The notes under the pieces are model-generated. The model was not told where the DNA came from and did not search any database. It saw only the letters and a list, made by a program, of their open reading frames with translations. A stretch of DNA of 64,000 nucleotides from assembly GCF_910596095.1 (NCBI RefSeq), contig NC_056552.1, positions 18,672,611 to 18,736,610 of the forward strand, written 5' to 3'. How positions within the stretch are numbered: the first letter of the stretch is position 1; every line of letters begins with the position of its first letter. This document shows, piece after piece, positions 39,930 through 51,600 of the stretch. Both the position numbers and the translations under genes were made by a program. The stretch is from Thunnus maccoyii (taxonomy: Eukaryota; Chordata; Actinopteri; Scombriformes; Scombridae).

Positions 39930-40575
39930 TTAAAGGATATAGCTGGCAATTTTCTATATTTTTCTTATTGTCAAGAATTGTGTGTGTATCCAAAGCCTGG
40001 TAAATATTATTCCTCTGTGCTGTAGAGCTCTATTGTTGTCCAAAAACTATTAAAAACACATCAACGAGCCACACCATTGCACTGAGTGACATGTTCCTTC
40101 ACCTGGAAGGCAATGGCTAACATACCAGCTTTAGTAGCTTGTTGTACATTATAAATTTCTCTAAGAATTTCATTACAAAGTCAAGAGGTTGTGATATATA
40201 GCACAACAAGGTAACAAAGGTCTGTAAACAGAATCACATTCCCATGCATGCACAGTGGCTGCCTTACAAGGAACTACTCTCCAGGGACTGAAAACGTGAT
40301 TGCTGTAATTAGTCTTTGGAGCAAAACAAACTACCATGACTGCAATCTTCATGGTGAAGGAACATGTTACCCAGTGCAGCGATGTGGCTCATTAACATGT
40401 TTTTAATAGATTTTGGACAACAACAGAAGTCTACAGCACCGAGGAATAAGATATATCAGACTTTGGACACACACACAATACTTGTAAGTAGATCGATTCA
40501 TTGTTGGTTTGGCACTACACATGAGATTTGTTGACAATAAGAAATATATGGAAAATCAGTAGCCATATCCTTTAA
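39930..40575. mobile_element. Foldback MITE with about 200-base inverted arms and TTAA ends
   Basis: The left arm begins TTAAAGGATATAGCTGGCAA and runs through CCAAAAACTATTAAAAACA to CATGTTCCTTCACC. The right arm, read in reverse complement, begins TTAAAGGATATGGCTACTGA and runs through CCAAAATCTATTAAAAACAT to CATGTTCCTTCACC. Both outer ends sit at TTAA, as in piggyBac-type insertions. No open frame inside. Identity between the arms is high but one arm has an internal deletion. Confidence 0.8.
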
Positions 40576-41150
40576 CTTGGACTTGAAAGGACAGAATAAA
40601 TATAAAAGATGTTTAGAACAGCATGTGACGGATTTCAGATTGTGACTCTGTGTGAGTGTGCAGCAGCTGTCACGCCTTCAGTAGAAGTTGTGTTGGAAGC
40701 CATTTTAATTCAGATGAAAGACAGCGTCGTCAGTTTAGACTTAGTATCCTGCAGCATGCTAAAGTAAATATTTAAGTGCCTCTGTAATGTCTGAAATGAT
40801 AGGCTTCTCAGACAGACAGAGAAGAGAGGCACCCTGTTTATCCATGCATGCATCCCCGAGGAAAGTGGTCGTTCCTGCTTTTTCCTGGGCTCAGTTACTG
40901 CCTCGTCTATTTCTATCTAACCGGCTGTGGTGTGGGCAAGTGACGCTCTCAAATTCAGCCAAGATACCCCCTCTGACACACGCTTTAAGCTCCACCCACC
41001 ATCAACACCCTCCAGTTGATGGCCTCCCAAATAGTTTTACCTCACTCCTCTGTTTTGGCACACATTTCCCTTACCTAAATGCTGTATCGCTGTATATGTT
41101 TGCTTAAGCTATACACAAAAGAGTTTTACAGTGGGTTATGTGGCAACTAT

Positions 41151-41775
41151 TTCTTGGCTGGGACCAGTTGCCTGGCAACAAATGGAGAATCCAGGAAATT
41201 ACTGATAATGTGCCAAGAAATATTCCAGTACATAATCACCTGTAGGATGGCAAAATGTTGTTTTTACATTTTTTGTGGGGATTAAACAAACAAGATAGAA
41301 CATGTAAATTAGTGAGCTTTAAAGAATGCAGATTTTTTACCCTTGGACAGAGCCAGGCTGGCTGATTGTCCCTGTTCCCAGTCGTTATGCCAAGCTAAAT
41401 TAGTATGCTGCTGGCGATAGCTTCATCTTTAGCATACAGCCATATTAATCTTCTCATCTAACTCCTGGCAAGAAACAGAATAAGCACATTTCCCTAAATG
41501 TCAAACTTTTCCTGACTGAAAAAGTCATCATAGGCCAGGTACTGTACATGATCACCTGTAGAAAGGCAAAAATTTTGTTTTTACATTTCGTCTTATGTAT
41601 GGATTAAACAAACAAGATACAACATGTTAAATTAATAAGTTTTAGAGGAGCTGATTTTTTACTCTTGGTCAGAGCCATGCTAGCTGTTTCCCCCTGTTTC
41701 CAGTCTTAATGCTAAGTTAAATTAATCTTCTCATCTAACTCACGCCAAGAAACATAAAAATTTCCTCAAACTTTT
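41151..41775. repeat. Two head-to-tail copies of a percomorph interspersed repeat
   Basis: Copy 1 (about 41151-41505) and copy 2 (about 41533-41775) share ATCACCTGTAG-GGCAAAA, GGATTAAACAAACAAGATA, CAGAGCCA-GCTGGCTG/CTAGCTG, CCCTGTT-CCAGTC and ATTAATCTTCTCATCTAACT in the same order. The CAGTCTTAATGCTAAG block is a motif I recognise from a common fish repeat. Noncoding. Confidence 0.65.
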
Positions 41776-43091
41776 CCTAGAAAAAGTCTCGTCATTGCTC
41801 CATTGCATCATTGTTCCAGCCTTGGTATAATCTGTCTCTGTTTCGTATCTGTTTGAGCCGTAACTAAGGGGCAATCCTGACTCATTACATTTTTGACTTA
41901 AATGTGGTTGCTGCTTTTGCAACTGGATCAGGGCCTGATGAATACCAGCGAGCTTAGGATGCAAGTGATAGGATCTGTGCTGGGTTAGGGGTGTGGGGTG
42001 TCGGGGGGGTCAGGGACTCCCCTGAGTGTCTCTAAGGAGAGGAGGGTGGAAGCTGCAATGTAAGGTGGATGTACAGGATATGGAAGTCAAAATGGTAGAT
42101 GCTGATATACTAACGAGCTAACGATTGGCTTCCCACCAATCTCTCTCTTATGGAAGACAGGTGCCTATATAAAAGTAAGGGTTTGACATGAAAGCATAGT
42201 GTCCTGTTTCCTTTCCCTATAGTGTGGGGTAGTGTGATATACCCCTGGGCAGTGCCTAAATCCCCAAATAAAGATATTTATGCATATTTCCAATGCCACA
42301 GACCTCTGTAAACCTCAGCACATTTAAGATTAGCCGCTGAAACAGATCTTCCCTTATCTGATCAGGGTTGTGTGTAAATGAGAGCTCTGTCAACGAGTGC
42401 TCAAACTCACCTCCTCCATAAACACTTTAAAGCAGTCGAGGAGTCCCACAGCTGTCTAAGCCTTTGTGTGTCCTAGCATGTATGTGCCTATGTGAGTGTG
42501 TTCGTACAGGTCAGAGGTCATGGTCAAGCTTTTCAACACTTTCCCCGCTGTCTTTTGGGCCTGCCAGCAGTCCTGACATCAATTCCCTATCACTTGTGTG
42601 TGTGGCAGCTGTGTGTTATCTTTATGTTATCACTGATATATAATTTCGCCCTGCTTAGCTGCTCCCTAAGCTGTGGTTTGATTACAGGGCGGGATGAGGT
42701 AAGCCTTTACATACACAGTCGCAGTCGTTGCTCAACTTTTTAAACGGCACAAGTGCAAAAACAGAAATGGGCCCGCATAAAATGACAGACAGGCACAGGC
42801 CTTTCATCACTGGTTTTAGTACCAGACTGATATAATGGTGATAATAGTGTTCAAGGCTGTTGCCTCTCTCGCTTGTTGCTGCATGTTCAGTAACACAAGT
42901 GGTACAGGTGTCATCAGAGAAAAATACACCCAAGGAAAAAATGCAAAGGGACAGGGAATAGAGATGCTTTTTCATTAACAAGGCTATTCTTTCATTTTTC
43001 CTAACAAATATTAAAGTTTGCATCTGTGCATGTTTGTGCTTGTGTGTGAAATCCTCAAAGCACCACCACTGAGGCAAACTGCTGCACTCTA

Positions 43092-43105
43092 CTGCCCTCT
43101 AGTGG
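43092..43105 (-). promoter_or_regulatory. CTCF-type motif CCACTAGAGGGCAG
   Basis: Matches the CTCF core consensus at all strong positions, on the minus strand, in the gene-poor interval. The same core can also occur within interspersed repeats, so function is uncertain. Confidence 0.4.
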
Positions 43106-46054
43106 ACACTGCAATGACATGTTACAGTAAAAGGATTGAACCAAGCAGTTGACTGGTAACACTGCTTTTTGTTGTTATGTTGTGTGGATTCATTTGTTTT
43201 TTAGCTCCTTTTTTCTGATCTGTATGTGCAGGAAATATAAAACTAACAAATCTGTCTTTTTGAAATTTTAAAGGCTGTCATATTTTGTTAAACACAACTG
43301 AAAACTCAATTTACATAGTGTATATACTGAATACAGATATGGCTTACGAGTAAATACATGGATTCTCTCCTATAAGATTTTAACATACATGTACATTGTA
43401 CATTAAATTACCATCCTTCCACTGCCACTCAATGGGGAAACACAGTGGCAATTTTTCACACAAAAAAGTGGACCTATCCTTTAATATATATTATTTGAAG
43501 TGCCTGAACCTCACATCTCGGGGTATTTGGTTCATCCTTTTCCTTGTACTAAGAAAAATTAAAAAATGTAAGTATTGCCACTCAAAATGTCACAGGTAAT
43601 CCACGAGCTAAGAGCTTTATCTTAAATGTCTTAAACTGTAGAAACACACCTAAAGTGAACACATTTTGCATCTAATCCTGATCATAAAGCTCCCCCAAAT
43701 ATACATATATACTGTAGGAAGCTTTTGAGAGTGTTTTGTTTCAAACTGATCCCACTGAGTCCACTTTTGTCAGCGGGGTCTTGTTCAGACACACTTTGAG
43801 TAAACAAGATATTTATTTCTCCGTCTGTCATTAAAATGGATTCTATATGGTGAATTACTGAGGAAAAATGACCCTCAGTAATCTATGTTCTTATAGCACC
43901 AGGAAATGAGTAAAGATAGATTTACCCCCGCCCAACCAAATCCTCCCACCTTCAAAGACCTGCCCTCCTCATACAAACTTCTGCTTATGTCTATCCTCCT
44001 ATCTCTTTCTCTCTCCGCCTTTTCATACAAACACACGGTCCCCCTCTTTTACACTCACACACACTCACACCTCCGCCAGTATGGACGTGCCCTTGGCAGC
44101 AGTGGTGCTAGTTCAGGCGGGCAGTGCTCCCAGGTCTGGACTGGGGTAGAGCAGGTGTACTGCTGTCAACAGAGGCTCATAAATACTCTGAGATGGATTA
44201 CACACTTATGTCATCATATTAAAGACACTCTGTCAGCAAACACTTTTAAGACCCCATAATCTACAGCTAAGAGAAAAGTCTTTTCTCCTGACAAAGGGAG
44301 AAGTTTATGGCAAAGCTCAGCTAGTGCTGATCTGCAACAAATCAATCATTCACAACCAAATGCAGATAAAAAAAAAAGTCCCCCAGCTTCCTTTGCATGC
44401 TAATGACAGACAACATTACTATGTTATTACTGTTTTTTTTAAACCACACACCTTGAACAAATATGTACACAACGGTGACGTATTTACCACCCTGTATGTT
44501 GTTATTTTAGTGTCACATTTCACTCCTTCCCTGCTCCTCTCCTCTGCAGCTGTGAGACCCTTCTGTGTCCAAATAAAGGCTGCAGACAGCACCGCCGGCG
44601 TCCTGACTGCATGTTTCATTTTCCCATATTACCCATGGTGCATGGAGCACTAGGTCTATTTTGCATGCTCAGAATAAGCCCAATGATCTCCAATTACCCT
44701 CCTCTCACGGATTGCTTGGTGTCACTGCCGGCTGGATATGATGATTCTGCGGCAGCGGTGTAAAAGGATAGTTCCACAGATCTTCTGGCATGCGCCGTGC
44801 ACATTACAACTCAATCATAGCAGTAAACTATAGCTGGCACGAGCCAATTAATTAAAAAGTTCAAGCTTAGGTGTCACCACCTTGTGCATGTTCTCACCCC
44901 CTTTACCGCAAGAAACACATTCTTTGATGACATGAGACATCAGAAGATGTGACCAGAGAGCTGGCTAGCTGGATCACTGGCTGCTTGGAAACCAAATCTA
45001 CTGACTTAATGGCTTTCAGCACAACTCTGGTTAACATAGCAGAGTGGATCAGTGGAGAAATGATAGGCTCACTGCCTTATCCTCCTTAAATAAACTACAG
45101 CAAGTCATAAAATGCATCCGTTAGGCCTCCTAAGCTTCCTCAGCGTCAGTCAAGACTGAAAGCGAAGATGTATTACTCATTCACCAGACATTTGGATACA
45201 GAAGTTGTTGAGATATCAGATTATGAGCAACTCAGACGGGACGCATCAATCATAAGTGAAAATAGAATGTGAAATAGGATGGATCAAGCTCACATTTTGC
45301 GCCAGTGAGGAAGCTTTCGGCTCAGCAACTGTATCACATCCTCACATATACTGCTACGTCCAGTGAAAAAAGAGTTGACTACTGAAACACTGTAGCAGTC
45401 AGGATGCCCTGGTTGACCTGATATGGGCCCGTGGGTGTAGTGCAGATTGCTGGGTGAAAAGATGCCTGGGAGGACGACTGTAGAAGAAATGCTGGAAACA
45501 CCATCTGTCCATCTCTATTTCTCTTTTCCCACCTCTTTTGCTTCAGTGACCTTCTCTTCTCTTTCATTTCTCCTCTCTTTGGAACCAGAGATGGACTGAA
45601 TGGTGACATTGTTGCCTCCTGGGAACAATATCCTGATGCTGTCTGGGTGTGTAAAGCAGAACTCCAGCATCAGTGATTTTGTTGCCAGGGGGAGGACTAT
45701 ATCAGCGGAGAACTAACTAATAAATATGGGTGCTGAATGATGATGAATAATGTAACAGTACATACAATAGTACAATAGTACAATAGTACAACATAGCAAA
45801 TGTAGTACCAGCGGTGAGAATAATAGTAGTAGGCCTATCATCTATAGTTGTAGTGCACCAATAACAGCAGTAATATTTGTATTACTATCAGCATAAGTTG
45901 TAATAGCTGCACCAGTTGCAGCAAAAATAGTATGCGTGTACCATATGTATAAGTGTTTAATTATTATCATCTTATACTTCATTTATACATTTGTAAAAGG
46001 AGCCTTGCTGCAGTTCTCTCTTGCTTCTGAGGCTGCCTGCTACTCTGCTCATAA

Positions 46055-46067
46055 CCACTAGAGGGAG
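46055..46067 (+). promoter_or_regulatory. Weaker CTCF-like motif CCACTAGAGGGAG
   Basis: One mismatch to the core (A where C is preferred near the 3' end). It lies on the opposite strand from the two motifs to its left. Confidence 0.25.
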
Positions 46068-48174
46068 CTAATGTTCACGACCATGCACCAAAATCACATA
46101 TGAGGCCTCCCAAACATTTAACACAAAACTGCAGCACATACTCTTATAACCCACAAAACACAGGCTTTGCTTCACCTGTACGCGATTGTATGTTAAATCT
46201 GATTTCTTTAATGCAAAAGAATTGCACATGTTCTGTTTTGTACACCAACATTTAACTATAATAAAATAAATAAAAAAATATGACATTAAAAATAAAAATA
46301 CATTGAAAATGAAAATAACTTAGAAATTACATAAAAATAAAAAGATTGATAAAAAATTACATTAAAAATACATATGAGTTCATATATAAGTATTCACATA
46401 TGAGTATTACAAATGAAAAAAAAATACATCAAAAGATTCAAAAAGATCAGGTCAGATGTTTAATGATCAAAAGATTATGGTCTTGCACTGAACTGTAGCA
46501 CTGAGACAGTAACCAAACTGTATGATCATATCAAAGGTGAAATACAATGATTGGATGATATGTAACATCTACCTCTAGTTTTTACACCAGGCAGAATGAA
46601 TCTACTGATCAGACATTTTTGTATAACTTTGAGCAAAATAAACAGTAGAACTACTTTTTTTTCTGAAGACCCTGGACAACGTCCTTATAAGGACCCTTAG
46701 TGGATCTTGGGTTTCACTTTGAGAACCCCTGATCTCTGCTATATTATTTGTATGTTAAAAACCAGAGTCTGTCAAGCAGTACGTTCAGGTAATGTTTGAG
46801 GAGGTGACTCCTCAAACCTGCTGCATATAGTTTCCAAACCTTCTTACACTCTCTGAAATTTGAAATACTGTCACAAGACCACCAAACGTCAGATACAACT
46901 AGTTATATGTCTCTGAGGGGTTTCTAGACACTTCAAGAGAAAGAATGAGCCTTGACAAACCGGGGAAGTACTGAAGTTTACAGTTTGCACTGTTGTGCAG
47001 TAGGTAAAGGAGTTTGGAGGATTCAATGGTGTTATGGAACAATTTCACCTTTCCTGCATACTTACACATATGCATACATTATAAGCAATCAGTATTGACT
47101 TTGTAAATGATTAACAAAAAGGATTAACAACAATTTTATTTTCTATTAGTTACAGATCATACTACATATGAAAATAACAAATATATTTTATCAAAACCTT
47201 CTGTGGGTTTAAATAGTGTAAGACAGGGCCCTTATGACTAATAACAGAGCACCCTGAAAGACAAATGCAACCTCGCTGATGGAAAAAAAGGATAAAAAAA
47301 ACAAAAAACTTCCTCCAATTAAATGTGAATTCACAAATTGGCAACAAAAGATTTTCTTAAAAACAGTTTATTATGCATTTAAAAATGTTTATTCTTCATT
47401 AATAGTCATTAGTAACAACTCATAAACCCTTCACTATTAGTAATATTACAAGTGGGTTCAATTTTATAGTCTTATCTTAAGCATCGTATTATGTACAGTA
47501 TGTTTTATCTCCAGTCATAATTTGGTCAACCATGGACTGCTGAGCTACCTGCTGACTTATAATGTTTAGCTTTTTTCTAAAGGTGAAGATCCCATTTTGT
47601 AATAAATGTTTCATCTGATGTGTCCTAATCAAATCAAAGGGACTGTGCTGACATAAAGTATATGCATGCCAAAATCATTATTAATGTAATAGATGCCAAT
47701 TTTACAGCACTAACCACACTGCTATTAGTATAAAGAACACTATATTGATATTATTAAGCATAATGTACAGTAACTGTTGCTTATGTCAGAGTGTCATCCA
47801 GACTGCTGTTACATCTACCAGCCAGGCAGCTGTGTTACATTAGAGCACATAAGTTATTGATCCCCAGCTTGCGCTATACTGCTGCAGAGGCCAGCAGCCT
47901 CCAGGAAGTGTACTGTACATGTGAGCTCTTCGTCCTTTCTCTGTCCTCTCATCTCTTCCTCTCCATCACTCTTCTTTCATCCTCTCTGATTTAGCCCCCT
48001 TATTTAACTTTCCCCATCATTCATTCAGTCTCTGTCCTGCCTGACCCCCCCAACTTCCCTCTCCTCCTCTTTTTTTTCTATGCATCTCTCTATCTCCTCT
48101 CTCCGTCCATATGTTCAGCTAGTCTGTTTCGGTGCCCTCGATGAGCTCTCTGTCGTGCAGTAAAAGCCAGAGGA

Positions 48175-48658
48175 ATGAGCGGGGCTCGCAGAATGCAAGG
48201 TAGGAAAAGAAATGTGCTGGTGTCATGCATTGTAGACGCAGAGAGATTAAGCATGTTGCAACACATTTTGCAGCGTAATGATGCAGCAAGATTTTTGAGG
48301 CAACATATATCAGTTGATAACCATGTTCCTCTCTGTGTTTTTGCAGAGTTAAAATACTTCAGAGGTGGAGCCACACTAGTGGTTTCATTGGATGGTTTGA
48401 AATGGCTTACTAAAAGGAGATGCAAGAAAAGGTATTATTTTGATTCTATTATCTATCTGATGGTCTGTCTATATGTAGAGTGTGGATGTTTGTCCCTCTC
48501 TGTGGGGGTGTTAAGGGTGTCTGTCTGTTTGTGTGTTGGCTGTTTGAAAAAGTCTTTTTAATCTGTCCTCCACCTGTTACACAATGAGGTGTTAATTTAC
48601 CCGAAACAGGGCAGATTATGGGCTTCACGGCCTACTGCATACGTGTGTGTGTGTTTTT

Positions 48659-48691
<33 letters not shown>

Positions 48692-51600
48692 CATACAGTA
48701 GGTGTGTGTGTGTCCTTTTACATCCTTTACGTCACAGCTGCTGTGAGTCAGCTCCTCTCTTCCTTTCCTGAGTCACTCATCCAGCAGTTGCTTGGCTACT
48801 GAAGAGCGGTGAAAGTTTCCTATTGCGTCTTTGTCTCCACGGATGGATAGGACCCGATATTTATTCAGGCTCAGGAGTGAGTGGCCAAATAATGCATGTT
48901 TGTGTGTGCGCACTGTTTCATCCAATGGGCAAAGGCTGACAAATCAGTTTTAGGACATCCTGTTGTTAACAGACAGTGAGGAGTTGTCTGGGCTCTGCAG
49001 CTGACCTCTTAAATGACGAGCAGGATAAAAATGACTTTGAAATGGAATAAGGCTCATGAGAATATTTGTGTGTAACAAGATCGTCCTTAACCAAAGCCTA
49101 CATACAGTATCATATGAGGTTAAAATGCCCCAACTTTATGCTTTATGCTTGTGTTGAAAGGGTCACTCTATGTTACAGAGATCATCTCAGGCTCAATCTC
49201 TGCATCAGTCAGTTTACACAATTCACAACCAAGTGCTGTTTGGTACATTTGACAGTCACTGTAAATGTGTACTGTAAGCTGCAGTAAGTGTTCAACATAA
49301 TACTTACAAGTGCTTGTATACTGAAAATCTCATTCTGTGTAGTATGTCACTGACAGTGCTGATTACTGGTGTGGTTCAACTGATATACGCCACTTACAAA
49401 CAGCCTGCAGCTTGTGTTCTATGACAGTTACAACTTCTGCAAGTAAGTGCCATTTAAAACTAGCTTATGCCACTGTTATATTGGCAGATTCACACTCCTA
49501 ATGTCACTTACACAATTTCCTACACCGATTAAGCTAGCTGGGCTAGCTGAGCGAAACATTAGCCTGCTACAACTAATGTAGGTCAGGCTGCTGGACTCAG
49601 TTTGACTGACCAAACAGTAAAATTATATTTTATGTGTGCTGGATTTTTTCAAAAGTTTTCCTATACTCAATACTTTTCATAATAACGATGTATCAAATGA
49701 CAATGTGTAATGTCAGAGGCATTGCTTGTAGTGATGAACTTACACCCGGCTCTACAGCTCCCCTCTCCTTTACATTGCTTCATAGCAAGTTTCAGCCCAT
49801 TGTTTAGCTGTCTGGCCCACAACTTTACTGTTTTGGTTCACTCTCACCGCTCTCATAAGGCGCTTTCGGACTGGAGGAACTTGTTCATAGTTCTAAGAAC
49901 TGTTGGAGGTATTGTCCCCATTTTATTGTGTCTGCACTGCAGAAACTGGAAATGATCGTAGTTCTTAGAGCACGAGTGAACTTTATTAGCTCCTACCTCA
50001 GGGTAGATACTCTCCCAGCACAAGAGGAACCTTGAGTGACGTAAATGTACAATGATTGGACGAACACATGAGCCAATGCAGCACCGGCAACCGGCCATTT
50101 CTAAAAATTGTGTAAAACCACGTAGTCTGAATTTGCACATCTCCTTTATTATCATGAAACCCACAACACACAACAAACACACAGCTTTGATCACGATGTC
50201 CTCCATCTTGTTGTTGTATCTGGCACAGAAGTGACGTTGCTATACCAACAACGTTCCTATTGGCGGTGCGAATGCAAACAGAAAAAAAGCCCTTGAAGGT
50301 ATGTAGTTCTCAGGGGAGCTCCCCAGTGGGTAGTTCCTCTCAAGGAGTCCCCAGAACTGTTTGGTCCAAAAGCCATGATTTCGGCCGCAGCAGGCAGCTG
50401 TTTTCAGAGCTAAGGGAGTGTGAATATTGGACTTACATTCCCCAGGTGTAGAGAAACACGACTCTCAATGAACAATAATGTTGCTCTGTAACTGCTGGAT
50501 GTGTAAATAAGCAAATATTTGCTAACAAGTTCAAAATATCAACTTAAAAGGTCATGATAGTACATGTTGTGTTCACAACTTGTTTCCGCGGCTGCTAAGT
50601 GGCCAAAAAATCAGTTGACACAAATTTAAGTTCATAATTATAGTAACTATAGATCACCCCTTTAAAGGATAATTCTGGTTTAATACAACTTGGTTATTTT
50701 TGTAATTTTTAACTTCATTTCTATCAGGTGTGATAAAATTGTACTCAACTACAGTGTAGTCTGATGGGGCAAGAAACACAAGTGGTCAGACAATCAGACA
50801 GGTTGTGAATATACATTTTAACTAGATTATATAAACCACTTTTTGGGGGTAAAACTTAAAGTTAGCACACCCAAAATGATGGTTGTTCATTGAGCAGGAA
50901 AACTGTGTGAGAACACAACTACAGGAAGCTGGTCAAAGCTGAACCAGGACGTCATTAAAGTGTGAAGGATGTTTATATTAAGCAATTTGGCCACTTCTCT
51001 TTTGCTTCTAAATAAGTTTGACTAACCTGACAGTTTGTTTGCTGCTCATGTTCACTGCCTTATCAAACTTTTTTCCACAATATTCCCAGATCGCAGCAAT
51101 TAATTTGGCTACTACATTTCTTTTATTACTGAGGGGAACAATGGTCGACTGTAAAGCTATGAAAATAAGACCCATGTTGTGAAAATGGATTTATCCTTTT
51201 GGACCACAGAAGTGTTGCTCATTGTCCTGAAATCATTCAAAATAGGTCCAAAATAGAAAAAGGTAACCAGTTTGAACCAAATAAATGCCATGGAGTCTCA
51301 ATGAGTCATGTGAATCATTCCTACAGGGACGAAGAGCTCCAGTTGTGGATATCCTCGGGTGAGATGATGCAGGCCGATGAGGAGCTGCAGCCGATCACCT
51401 GCTTCTGTATCCTTGCTCAAAGAGGAAGTGCAGCCCCTCAGTTATGGAGGAACAAAGACTCCAGATCAAGCTTGGTATCACGGTCTTCACCCTTCTTTCT
51501 CTCTCTCTTCTCTCTTCGACACTGTTGTCTTCCAAGGGTGCCTATCTGTCCCTCAACATTTACATCTTCTTTTGCCTCAAAATGCCCAGAGGAGGCCCTT

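Larger units (their letters stand above)
36480..48174. other. 11.7-kb gene-poor interval between the parvalbumin cluster and the LMTK2-type gene
   Basis: No exon chain, tRNA or known small RNA was recognised on either strand. Features inside that I can support are the foldback element (39930-40575), a duplicated repeat (41151-41775), two CTCF-like motifs (43092-43105 and 46055-46067), a TAGTACAA run near 45768-45790, and very A/T-rich DNA at 46260-46440. The stretch at 38400-38750 is the most GC-rich part but shows no exon borders. I looked for kinase-domain motifs of LMTK2 here and saw none. Confidence 0.5.

Noticed and set aside
44106-44259. Peptide LRWITHLC on the plus strand, reminiscent of the LMTK kinase segment LRWIAPELV
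   Set aside because: Only four residues agree; the flanks show no kinase similarity, no exon borders and low coding quality.
49853-50206. Minus-strand 117-codon frame
   Set aside because: Lies inside a suspected interspersed repeat and resembles no protein.
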